A stretch of 13,179 nt of DNA from a bacterium BMS3Bbin02 (lineage in GTDB: Bacteria > Actinomycetota > Acidimicrobiia > Spongiisociales > UBA5794), in assembly GCA_002898115.1 (NCBI GenBank), contig BDTL01000227.1, forward strand, positions 1 through 13,179, read 5' to 3'. A program made the translations under genes and the position numbers. Within the stretch, counting starts at the first letter, position 1, and every line of letters starts with the position of its first letter. Below the pieces are notes generated by a model. The model had not been told where the DNA came from. It searched no databases and saw nothing but the letters and a program-made list of their open reading frames with translations. Of the stretch, positions 1 to 5,884 are shown in pieces.

Positions 1-1100
1 CTCGGCTGGAAGGCAACTTCATCGGAAGTGTGCGCCTGCTTGATACCGATCCGGTTCGGGTCATCGTCGGCATTGATGCGGTGGGCGAGACCCGTCTTGA
101 TCTTGCGGGCGAGCTAGTGGACCAGTGGCGGAAGCTCAAGCGAGGGCTGAAGAAGGCATCGATCTGTGGCAAGGTCACCCCGGAGAATCTGCCGACGAAA
201 CCGGGAGAACAGCAGAAGGTCAGCTACCAGACAACAGATCTTGAGGGCGTTCCGGTTGACGCAACGGTCGACAGGGTGGCGTCGTCGTGCGGTACTTTCT
301 CTCCGGATTCGGGACAGACCGTGGGCAACGTGAACCCGTCACAGGGCAGCGCATCCGAAGTTGCATACACGGTGGACCCCGTGCCGATTGGAATCGAGGT
401 CGCCTCCGCCGGAACGTTCGAAACAACCTTCACGGCTGAGGTGTCAGGGTGTACCGATGACGTGACGTTCGTGGCGCGGGCCGACGCGCCTTCGGGTGAG
501 GTCACGACGGCTGCTGATGCTCAAGAGTCGACCGTCCAAATCGTGACTCCGATGTACGGATTCAAAGTGATGATCACCCTTGTCCACGGTGCCCAGTACC
601 TCACCTCGGAGTCGACCGGTGAGTTCTTCATTGAGTCCGATCTGGGAGGAATCATCGGTTTCGGCACGGGTACGACTCATTGGGAGATCGACGAGTTCCC
701 ATGCCTAGTGATCTCGGAGGCCGGTGTCGATGAACGGACCCAGGTGTTCACTGGCGACGGTTCGTATTCTGTGATGCCTGTCGGCGAACTTGTCTCCGGT
801 GACGCGGCGAGTGGTGGTACGTTCCGATTCAGCCCGCGGGGCTATCAGTCATCTTTGACGGTCTCATACTCGGACCCCGACTGTTTTCCAGAGGGCACAA
901 GTACAAACGACATATTCGGCGGCGTCTTTTTTGCCTTGACGACGTTCTATCCCGACATATACGCCGGCGCGCCGCAGGGCTTTGAGGTCCCGTTCAAAGC
1001 CGATGGAAGCCGGACATCGAAGACCTGGCAGTTCGTTGGTTTCGACGGAACGGTGACGATAGAGGTGTGGTCTGAGGAAACCGCAGGTGGCGACGCGTAG
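1..1100 (+). CDS. Secreted/surface beta-rich protein, 5'-truncated
   Basis: The reading frame is open from the first complete codon (position 3) to TAG at 1098-1100, about 366 residues. An internal GTG at 30 has no well-placed ribosome binding site, and the residues before it (RLEGNFIGS) read on smoothly, so the gene probably starts outside the window. I do not recognise the family. The composition is rich in Thr, Ser, Gly and Val, with acidic residues and few Lys, typical of exported beta-sandwich proteins. The stretch from about GKVTPENLPTKPGEQ to the paired cysteines (SSCGTFSP and VSGCTDDV) resembles a bacterial Ig-like domain. No membrane anchor, sorting signal or catalytic motif is visible in the C-terminal part, which ends in a predicted beta strand (GTVTIEVWSEETAGG). 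No gene follows it closely. Being coding is well supported; the function is unknown and an extracellular location is inferred from composition only. Confidence 0.7.
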   Translation, partial: RLEGNFIGSVRLLDTDPVRVIVGIDAVGETRLDLAGELVDQWRKLKRGLKKASICGKVTPENLPTKPGEQQKVSYQTTDLEGVPVDATVDRVASSCGTFSPDSGQTVGNVNPSQGSASEVAYTVDPVPIGIEVASAGTFETTFTAEVSGCTDDVTFVARADAPSGEVTTAADAQESTVQIVTPMYGFKVMITLVHGAQYLTSESTGEFFIESDLGGIIGFGTGTTHWEIDEFPCLVISEAGVDERTQVFTGDGSYSVMPVGELVSGDAASGGTFRFSPRGYQSSLTVSYSDPDCFPEGTSTNDIFGGVFFALTTFYPDIYAGAPQGFEVPFKADGSRTSKTWQFVGFDGTVTIEVWSEETAGGDA

Positions 1101-1399
1101 CTGTGACCGCCGGGGACGCCGTCTCCGACGCGTCGGTGCTCTCCCGTGAGTCCTCCATGGAAGATCGGCGCTCGTGTGGCTCGAATCTCGAAGGCCGCAG
1201 CGTCGCTTGCGCCGGACTTGAACTGATCAGACCAACGAGCAGAGAAGGCACACTTCCCTTTGCCCCAACAGTCGGTACGGGTGGGTACCGGGCGGGGTTC
1301 GGCGCAGCTCGACGCCGGTCCTCAGCGTACCCCCCAAGCATCCACCCGTTCTTGTGACGTTTGGGCGGAACTAGTCATGCGGCGCGTCACAAGAACGGC
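1101..1399. other. Non-coding gap upstream of the MerR gene
   Basis: Together with the promoter that follows, this makes a 353-nt stretch with no convincing gene. Short open frames on both strands lack ribosome binding sites and recognisable protein composition. It holds a small hairpin (CGGTAC at 1273-1278 pairing with GTACCG at 1285-1290, 6-nt loop) and a much stronger inverted repeat at 1346-1398, listed separately. Either could end transcription of the upstream gene, but neither is followed by a T-run. Confidence 0.5.
1346..1398. repeat. 14-bp perfect inverted repeat, 25-nt loop
   Basis: The arm CCGTTCTTGTGACG at 1346-1359 is the exact reverse complement of CGTCACAAGAACGG at 1385-1398. 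The right arm ends 1 nt before the -35 box of the MerR-gene promoter (1400-1405). As RNA it would make a strong stem, but no U-tract follows, so it is either a U-less actinobacterial-type terminator or a two-site DNA-binding element. Arm identity is seen directly; the role is inferred. Confidence 0.6.
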
Positions 1400-1430
1400 T
1401 TGACTCTTCCGCAGGGAGAGACCCGACAAT
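1400..1430 (+). promoter_or_regulatory. MerR-type promoter with long spacer and operator-like dyad
   Basis: TTGACT (1400-1405) and GACAAT (1425-1430) are separated by 19 bp, the lengthened spacing typical of promoters activated by MerR-family proteins. An imperfect dyad, CTCTTCC-GCA-GGGAGAG (1404-1420, one mismatch between 7-bp arms), starts at the edge of the -35 box and fills most of the spacer, where MerR proteins bind. The predicted start near 1437 leaves a short leader with the Shine-Dalgarno AGGAGG at 1440-1445. This suggests autoregulation by the gene directly downstream. Confidence 0.6.
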
Positions 1431-1453
1431 GAGATGGACAGGAGGTACGACAC

Positions 1454-2272
1454 GTGAATTTGGTTCCTATTGGACGGTTCTCAAAGATGACCCGGTTGTC
1501 CGTCAGGGCATTGCGGTTGTATGACGAGAGTGGTCTGTTGCGCCCCGCACACATTGATCCATCGTCTGGATACAGGTATTACAGCCTCGGTCAGGCGAAC
1601 CGGGCCGAGGCGGTACGGATTCTGCGATCGGTTGATATGCCGCTCGACGAGATCCTTGCAGTACTCGAAGCCGACAACCCCGATCTGGTCCACAAACAAC
1701 TTGTGGTCCACCGTGAGAGGCTGGCCGAGCGGCTCGCAACTCAGGAGCGAATGCTTGCGTACCTCGAGTCGCTTATCCAACGCAAAGAAGGAATCATGCC
1801 CTACGACGTCCAGATTATTGAAGAAGAGGCCCAGCTAGTCGCGGCCACCAGGGTGCGCACGAATCTGCGCCGTATCGGCGACGACATCGGCGCAGGCTTC
1901 GGGACCTTGATGCAGGGCCTCATGGGTGCCGGCGTTCCGGCGTCGGGTGCCCCGCTGATTGTCTACCACGACATGATCGACGAGGAGACCGAAGGCGATA
2001 TCGAGATCTGTGTCCCGGTGACGGCCACCATCTCCGACGGCGGCGCGGTGTACACGAGGGAGCTAGAGGGCGGAACCATGGTGAGCACGGTGCATCATGG
2101 TCCGTATCAGGAGATCGCCCCTGCCTATCACACCCTCACTGGTTGGGTCTCCGAGCACGGCCACGAACTGGCGGGACCACCGAGAGAGACGTACCTCAAC
2201 GACCCCCAGGTCGTGGCCCCCGAGGAGCTTCTCACCCGGGTGGATTTCCCGATAGAGCCACAGCCCGACTGA
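1454..2272 (+). CDS. MerR family regulator with GyrI-like effector domain
   Basis: This 272-residue protein starts at GTG 1454, chosen because AGGAGG (1440-1445) lies 8 nt before it and because the product then begins at the expected distance before the helix-turn-helix. Residues 4-72 form a MerR DNA-binding domain: PIGRFSKMTRLSVRALRLYD, then the wing signature DPSSGYRYYS (36-44). A leucine-rich dimerisation helix follows (about 75-112), then a GyrI-like/AraC effector-binding domain from about 116 to 270 (YDVQIIEEEAQLVA, a VHHGPYQEI loop, and a C-terminal YLNDP...PEELLTRVDFPI). This is the architecture of BltR/TipAL-like activators, which bind small, often drug-like hydrophobic ligands and untwist long-spacer promoters. 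Its own promoter has such a spacer, so autoregulation is likely. No transporter lies directly beside it, so the ligand and other targets are unknown. Confidence 0.92.
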   Translation: MNLVPIGRFSKMTRLSVRALRLYDESGLLRPAHIDPSSGYRYYSLGQANRAEAVRILRSVDMPLDEILAVLEADNPDLVHKQLVVHRERLAERLATQERMLAYLESLIQRKEGIMPYDVQIIEEEAQLVAATRVRTNLRRIGDDIGAGFGTLMQGLMGAGVPASGAPLIVYHDMIDEETEGDIEICVPVTATISDGGAVYTRELEGGTMVSTVHHGPYQEIAPAYHTLTGWVSEHGHELAGPPRETYLNDPQVVAPEELLTRVDFPIEPQPD

Positions 2273-2283
2273 CCAGCCGCATG

Positions 2284-2298
2284 GATCGGTGGCCGATC
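2284..2298. terminator. Compact hairpin between convergent genes
   Basis: GATCGG (2284-2289), TGG loop, CCGATC (2293-2298) sits inside the 33-bp gap between the convergent stop codons at 2272 and 2306. Its position suits a bidirectional terminator, but the stem is only 6 bp and there is no T-run. Confidence 0.35.
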
Positions 2299-2305
2299 GA
2301 CCGGG

Positions 2306-2980
2306 TTAGGGCAGCCGGTACAGGATCCCGCGCTTGTCTCGGCCCGCCGTGTTCACGGCTCCGGACAGGCGCAGACAGTAGGCGACCTCCTGGGCGAGAT
2401 GGCGGGTACGTCCCAACCCCTGAGCGAGGTCGGCGGTCGTGAACGGATCTGGGAGGTTGCCCGGAAGCAATCCCAATAACGCCTCCGGAGAGCGCAGTTC
2501 GACGGTGTCGACGACATCAACGAGGCGCCGCTCTTCGATGACGAAACCGCCCCGGCGCCAACCTTTCTTGGCGTCGGGACGGCGGATCTCTTCCTCCTCG
2601 ACAAGGGCGACCTCGAGCGTGAAGTTGGGGTGGCTCAGCAGCGACGGGAACGAAACCAGCTCCGCGCACACGTCAGCTGCGATGCCGCGTTTGGGTGACC
2701 GTTTGCGCGACATCTGGTTCCCCTCGTCGTCGAGTTTCACGATCCACTTCTCGACAGCAATCGGGTGTACGAGCCGGATCGGATAGGAGTCGAGGAGTTG
2801 GTCAAACTTCTTGCGCATCGCTGCGAAACCCCGGGTCTGGATCTCGATGAGTGATCCGTCGCGAACCAGATCGACCACGAACCCCTCCACCGGTTCCTCT
2901 ACAAGGTCACCGTCGCGGTGGTACCACTCCTTGAGCGCAGCATGAAGTGGCTTCTCGTTAAGCGAACCGATGGACGTCAT
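2306..2980 (-). CDS. Hypothetical protein, PD-(D/E)xK-like core plus winged helix
   Basis: The 224-residue product starts at ATG 2980. I do not recognise a named family. Residues 10-80 look like a small restriction-endonuclease fold: helix LHAALKEWY, a conserved-looking acidic strand VVDLVRD (Asp37), strand IEIQTR (Glu46-x-Gln48), helix FAAMRKKFDQLL, and a strand/helix IRLVHPIAVEKWIVK. The D...ExQ arrangement is a known variation on the PD-(D/E)xK active site, and the spacing fits, but this is inference from motif shape. A basic linker (SRKRSPKRG) and a middle section with VEEEEIRRPD, KKGWRRGGFVIEERRLVDVV follow. Residues about 178-224 (PFTTADLAQGLGRTRHLAQEVAYCLRLSGAV...GILYRLP) resemble a winged helix-turn-helix. 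It stands alone, convergent with the MerR gene, with a -10 hexamer 6 nt before the ATG. A DNA-acting protein is likely; nuclease activity is unproven. Confidence 0.8.
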   Translation of the reverse strand: MTSIGSLNEKPLHAALKEWYHRDGDLVEEPVEGFVVDLVRDGSLIEIQTRGFAAMRKKFDQLLDSYPIRLVHPIAVEKWIVKLDDEGNQMSRKRSPKRGIAADVCAELVSFPSLLSHPNFTLEVALVEEEEIRRPDAKKGWRRGGFVIEERRLVDVVDTVELRSPEALLGLLPGNLPDPFTTADLAQGLGRTRHLAQEVAYCLRLSGAVNTAGRDKRGILYRLP

Positions 2981-2986
2981 GATGCG

Positions 2987-2992
2987 AGCCTA
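2987..2992 (-). promoter_or_regulatory. -10 element, leaderless geometry
   Basis: On the minus strand TAGGCT (2992-2987) matches the actinobacterial TAnnnT -10 pattern and ends exactly 6 nt before ATG 2980, so transcription would begin at or next to the start codon. No good Shine-Dalgarno sequence precedes this ATG, which agrees with a leaderless transcript. No clear -35 box is seen. Confidence 0.45.
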
Positions 2993-3083
2993 TGAGTGGG
3001 GGAGTCCATATCGCGGCCGATCTTACTTCGTACGCCACGACCTGCTGTACCCGCCCGGCGACCTCCGCATCAAGGGGGCAGCG

Positions 3084-3097
3084 TGGTGATATCACCA
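3084..3097. promoter_or_regulatory. 14-bp perfect palindrome, possible operator
   Basis: TGGTGATATCACCA is perfectly self-complementary over 14 bp. It lies in the 264-nt gap between the nuclease-like gene's promoter and the end of the anti-sigma gene. A second dyad follows (TGGTTC 3101-3106 with GAACCA 3125-3130). It is about 100 bp upstream of the 2980 start, far for a repressor site, so the role is uncertain. Otherwise nothing gene-like is visible in 2993-3244. Confidence 0.35.
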
Positions 3098-3244
3098 GCC
3101 TGGTTCGTATGCAGTATCGAATCTGAACCATGTTCGTCCCGTGCTGAACGGTACCGGAGTAGTTCGGAGCCCCCCGGACAGGTCAGTACATCCACCTGCA
3201 TGGCAACGAGAGGCCGCGATCGTTCGGTCATGCGCCCATGTCGG

Positions 3245-4468
3245 CTACCGATCGGTTACCCATACTTCGGTCTGCATGAGGCCATTGGTGGATCCCCCCT
3301 CGGGCGTGCCTCCGCCAACGATGATTCGTCGTTCGTTGGAGCTGATCACAACGAACCGTGAGGTTCGGGCGAAGTCGGGTCCAAGATTCTCAACGGTCCA
3401 TGATTCCCCGTCAGGGCTGTAAAGGATGGAAACTATCGCACCAGTGCCCGGGTTGTCGTTCGTGGGTAGGGCTGCGAAGATTCCGTACTCTCCGGCAACC
3501 AACGAAGACGGGCCGAACTCGAACGCAGTGTTAAACGTAGGCTCCCAGACTTCGCCGTCACTCGACTGCATCAGTTGGTCGCCGTCCATCTCCGACAACG
3601 ACACGAGATAGGTCCCCCCGGGCCCCTCGATGATCGAGTCTGTCAGTGGTTTGTTCACCTGAACGAGCGGAATCGAACCGCGGCGTTGCCAATCGAGACC
3701 GTCATCGGAGCGATAGTCGCGATGCCGTGATCTCCCCGAGGGGTCTACGACCTGAGCGACGAAGCTGCCCTTGAGCACACCAATAGTCAAGATCTGACTC
3801 CCAGGTTCGGGAGGCGGTGCGGTGGTCCAGAGATCTGCGACCGTGAACCGAAACACGGTGGAATCGAACGGGCCGTAGTTGATGAATGGAACCAGGACCG
3901 TGCTATCGACAACCGCGATCGACACCGGTACCCAGTTGCCAGCTTCTCCCGGTCCCGCACTCTCCCATGCGACACCGTCGAGGGATGTCGCCACGAGCGG
4001 GCTGCCGTCGGGCAAGAATCCCGCAGCGACCAGCCGATCACCCGCGTTGGCGATCATCTGGATACGTGCGTCCGGACCGAATCCACGGGGATCGCGCTCG
4101 GTCCAGGTCTCGCCATTCGCACTGTAGAACCACCGTTGCTCTTCGGTGAGTAGGACAAAACCTCCGTCGCGGGACGCAATGATCTGTGCGACCGCGCCCG
4201 CGTCGGGCGAAACTACGACGTGGTTCCATGACGAGTCTGAGACTTCCTCGGCCCCGCCGGATGCCGGTCCTGCCGGTTCTTGACCCGGCAACACGTTCGC
4301 AATGACCACGACCCCAACGGTGACAACCAGAACAGCCGCGAGGGTCAGTCTCCACATCGCCTTGTCGCGGCGGACTCGCTTCATGGCAGCATCCGGACCA
4401 ATCGGCGTGAGGGCGACCTCATCCGCAAGTGATTCCAAGTGCTCCCTCATCAATGTCTCGACATTCAT
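3245..4468 (-). CDS. Membrane-anchored anti-sigma factor with outer beta-propeller
   Basis: This 407-residue protein starts at ATG 4468, overlapping the sigma gene's stop by 4 nt (ATGA), with GGAGG in the sigma coding end as ribosome binding site. Residues 1-40 are a cytosolic head; 41-60 (LTLAAVLVVTVGVVVIANVL) form one membrane segment; a Gly/Pro/Ala linker leads to about 330 outer residues. These carry Asp-box-like motifs (S-x-D-G-x-x-W): SANGETW 116-122, SLDGVAW 162-168, SDDGLDW 254-260, SSDGEVW 302-308, SPDGESW 351-357, plus a worn copy ADLWTT near Trp214. The tryptophans at 122, 168, 214, 260, 308 and 357 recur every 46-49 residues, which predicts six propeller blades. The head lacks the HxxxCxxC zinc motif of common anti-sigma factors. 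Its role as the partner that holds the sigma factor is inferred from operon structure and topology. Confidence 0.8.
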   Translation of the reverse strand: MNVETLMREHLESLADEVALTPIGPDAAMKRVRRDKAMWRLTLAAVLVVTVGVVVIANVLPGQEPAGPASGGAEEVSDSSWNHVVVSPDAGAVAQIIASRDGGFVLLTEEQRWFYSANGETWTERDPRGFGPDARIQMIANAGDRLVAAGFLPDGSPLVATSLDGVAWESAGPGEAGNWVPVSIAVVDSTVLVPFINYGPFDSTVFRFTVADLWTTAPPPEPGSQILTIGVLKGSFVAQVVDPSGRSRHRDYRSDDGLDWQRRGSIPLVQVNKPLTDSIIEGPGGTYLVSLSEMDGDQLMQSSDGEVWEPTFNTAFEFGPSSLVAGEYGIFAALPTNDNPGTGAIVSILYSPDGESWTVENLGPDFARTSRFVVISSNERRIIVGGGTPEGGSTNGLMQTEVWVTDR

Positions 4469-5022
4469 CGCCTCACCTCCAGGCGTCGTTCGACAGCTTC
4501 TAGACCGCGCTTCTGGCGGCTCTTGACGGTCCCAACCGGGATCTCGAGTGCCTGGGCAACACGGTCGATGTCCCAGTCGAGGTAGAAACGCAGCACCAGG
4601 ACCGCCCGTTGGTCGATCGACACTTCTGCGAGTGCCGCCTCCAACTCGGGAGCGAACGCCCTCGTGTCCTCGACCGGCTGTTCCGGGATCGGCGTCGGCA
4701 CTTCGCGCTTCTGCCTGCGCAACCGGGTTCGAGCCCAGTTGAGTCCGACCCGGTAGAGCCAGCCCATCGGGTTGGCGTATTCGCGGACGGTTCGCCAGCG
4801 CTGATACGCCCTCGTCATCGCCTCATCGGCAGCTTCGTTTCCGAGGTCGTCGCTCCGCAACGTAATCGCGAGCGCTCGAGCGAGATGGTTTCGTCGACTT
4901 CGATAGAAGTCCTCGAACCGGAACGGTGTCACCTTCGAGGTCGGCAGCGTTTTGCCGGAAAGATTGCTATCGGGTTGGACAGTCATACCCCATAGACTCG
5001 CAGTGGTTTCGCCAGGTTCCAT
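4465..5022 (-). CDS. ECF-type RNA polymerase sigma factor
   Basis: The product is a sigma-70 family, extracytoplasmic-function sigma factor that directs RNA polymerase to a small stress or envelope regulon. Region 2 spans about residues 35-107 (FEDFYRSRRNHLARALAITLRSDDLGNEAADEAMTRAYQRW; NPMGWLYRVGLNWARTRLRR), and region 4 about 124-182 (LAEVSIDQRAVLVLRFYLDWDIDRVAQALEIPVGTVKSRQKRGL), whose helix-turn-helix contacts the -35 box. At 185 residues it has usual ECF length with no C-terminal extra domain. ATG 5022 gives the longest frame; ATG 4984-4986 (residue 13) is an alternative, since residues 1-30 are not needed for region 2 and an ECF-like promoter lies between the two. The gene is translationally coupled to the downstream membrane protein, the usual arrangement for a sigma/anti-sigma pair. 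Confidence 0.93.
   Translation of the reverse strand: MEPGETTASLWGMTVQPDSNLSGKTLPTSKVTPFRFEDFYRSRRNHLARALAITLRSDDLGNEAADEAMTRAYQRWRTVREYANPMGWLYRVGLNWARTRLRRQKREVPTPIPEQPVEDTRAFAPELEAALAEVSIDQRAVLVLRFYLDWDIDRVAQALEIPVGTVKSRQKRGLEAVERRLEVRR
4993..5020 (-). promoter_or_regulatory. Possible autoregulatory ECF promoter
   Basis: On the minus strand GGAAC (5020-5016) and GTCTA (4997-4993) are 18 nt apart, resembling the GGAAC...CGTC(T) promoters used by many ECF sigma factors. The -10-like box ends 6 nt before the alternative ATG at 4986. If real, the sigma gene drives itself and starts at residue 13. The spacing is about 1 nt longer than usual. Confidence 0.25.
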
Positions 5023-5078
5023 ATTCCCGACGCAGGAGCAACGCGGCCGGATGCCGCAACGATTCTCGTCGCGAACCG

Positions 5079-5084
5079 AGCCTA
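5079..5084 (-). promoter_or_regulatory. Candidate -10 for the sigma operon
   Basis: TAGGCT on the minus strand (5084-5079) lies about 57 nt before ATG 5022 and could serve the vegetative RNA polymerase. No convincing -35 is seen. The rest of 5023-5220 holds no gene or clear terminator that I can support. Confidence 0.25.
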
Positions 5085-5220
5085 CCAGTGGAGGTTCGGT
5101 CGGCTTAGGGACGGGTGAGGCTGATCAGAACAGCTCGCTAACGATGTCCGCACCCGAAGTGATTAGCGGGCTCACGCTCGACTCGCGGGCCGCATTGTGT
5201 CGGGCAGCGAGAGGCACTAC

Positions 5221-5595
5221 CTATGACCAGCGGTGGATCGTTGGGGCGGCCGAGCCGAGTCGACTCGCCACATCGCCGAGATCGTCCGGGTCTCCGGTAA
5301 GGATGTCGTCGTTGAGGCGCAGCGCAACGATGACGAGGTGCGCGTCAACGACGTCAGCGCTACCGGAGAGACCGAGAATGCGGCCAACCGTTGGGCCGTC
5401 GTCAAACGGATGTACCGACACTGTCCGCAGGAAGGACGCTAACCGTGCCTGCCTCGAGCCGTCGCGCCATACCTGGGCGACAACCGGGTGAGTGGTGTGA
5501 AGGGCTGTTCCGGTCCGGTTGGCTGCTGTGATGATGAATCGGGCCGAGTCCTCGCCGCGGTCAACCGATATGAGAAAGCCAGCGTCGAGGATCAA
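5221..5595 (-). CDS. PIN-domain toxin, VapC-like
   Basis: The product is a small PIN-fold ribonuclease, the toxin of a type II toxin-antitoxin pair; VapC enzymes cut tRNA or rRNA with Mg2+ held by acidic residues. I start it at TTG 5595, which overlaps the antitoxin stop as TTGA and gives the typical N-terminus MILDAGFLISVDRG (124 residues). An ATG at 5661 would add 22 residues that are not PIN-like. Visible active-site residues are Asp4, Asp81/Asp84 (SADVVDAHLV) and Asp102 (LTGDPDDL). The position usually occupied by glutamate in the first helix region is glutamine (VVAQVWRDG, Gln41), which may weaken metal binding, though I believe some members of this subgroup share it. Other sub-family marks are present: WRDGSRQARLASFL. 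Co-transcribed with and directly downstream of its antitoxin. Confidence 0.85.
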   Translation of the reverse strand: MILDAGFLISVDRGEDSARFIITAANRTGTALHTTHPVVAQVWRDGSRQARLASFLRTVSVHPFDDGPTVGRILGLSGSADVVDAHLVIVALRLNDDILTGDPDDLGDVASRLGSAAPTIHRWS

Positions 5596-5819
5596 AGTCC
5601 GTAGCGTTCCGCCATCGCGGCAACAGCTTGCTCGTCGACCGGTCCGGCCTCCGCGTTCCAAGACTCCAGGAAAGAGCCGAGGGCGTCCCGCCGGTCTACG
5701 TCGGCGGCCAGGTTTCGAAGCGCTCGGCGAATAGCACCGGAACGTCCTCCGAACTCCGGGGCGAGCCTGTCGAGAATCTGTTCGTCGTCATCGTTGAGGC
5801 GGACGGTTGTTGTACTCAT
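5592..5819 (-). CDS. Ribbon-helix-helix antitoxin, VapB-like
   Basis: Starting at ATG 5819 the product is 75 residues: MSTTTVRLNDDDEQILDRLAPEFGGRSGAIRRALRNLA is a ribbon-helix-helix (CopG/MetJ type) DNA-binding domain, with the beta strand TTTVRL and two helices. The acidic, Trp-containing tail (GSFLESWNAEAGPVDEQAVAAMAERYGL) is the kind of segment that wraps around and blocks a PIN toxin. An upstream in-frame extension to 6047 is rejected because its translation is low-complexity Arg/Pro/His shadow sequence over the oxidoreductase gene. A full promoter sits immediately before ATG 5819, and an 8-bp palindrome in its spacer is a candidate autoregulatory operator. Confidence 0.88.
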   Translation of the reverse strand: MSTTTVRLNDDDEQILDRLAPEFGGRSGAIRRALRNLAADVDRRDALGSFLESWNAEAGPVDEQAVAAMAERYGL

Positions 5820-5825
5820 AGGGCG

Positions 5826-5854
5826 AGTGTATTGCAAGCATGCTACGTTGACAA
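5826..5854 (-). promoter_or_regulatory. Toxin-antitoxin promoter with internal palindrome, leaderless
   Basis: Minus strand: -35 TTGTCA (5854-5849), 17-bp spacer, -10 TACACT (5831-5826), then 6 nt to ATG 5819, so the mRNA should start at the ATG. The spacer contains the perfect palindrome AGCATGCT (5837-5844), well placed for repression by the ribbon-helix-helix antitoxin. This is one of the clearest promoters in the window. Confidence 0.65.
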
Positions 5855-5859
5855 TAGGT

Positions 5860-5879
5860 CTGGTTGGTGAGCCAGCCAG
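5860..5879 (-). terminator. Hairpin between the oxidoreductase gene and the toxin-antitoxin promoter
   Basis: On the minus strand CTGGCTGG, loop CTCA, CCAACCAG pairs 7 of 8 positions (one C-A mismatch). It lies just after the oxidoreductase stop (5885) and before the toxin-antitoxin -35, a sensible place to end the upstream transcript. No T-run follows. Confidence 0.35.
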
Positions 5880-5884
5880 GTTGA

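Noticed and set aside
1205..1235. TTCAAGTCC on the minus strand, resembling a tRNA T-loop
   Set aside because: The flanking bases do not form a T-stem, and no acceptor, D or anticodon arms could be found around it.
994..1341. 115-residue minus-strand open frame
   Set aside because: It overlaps the end of the first gene, has no ribosome binding site and shows no domain-like pattern.
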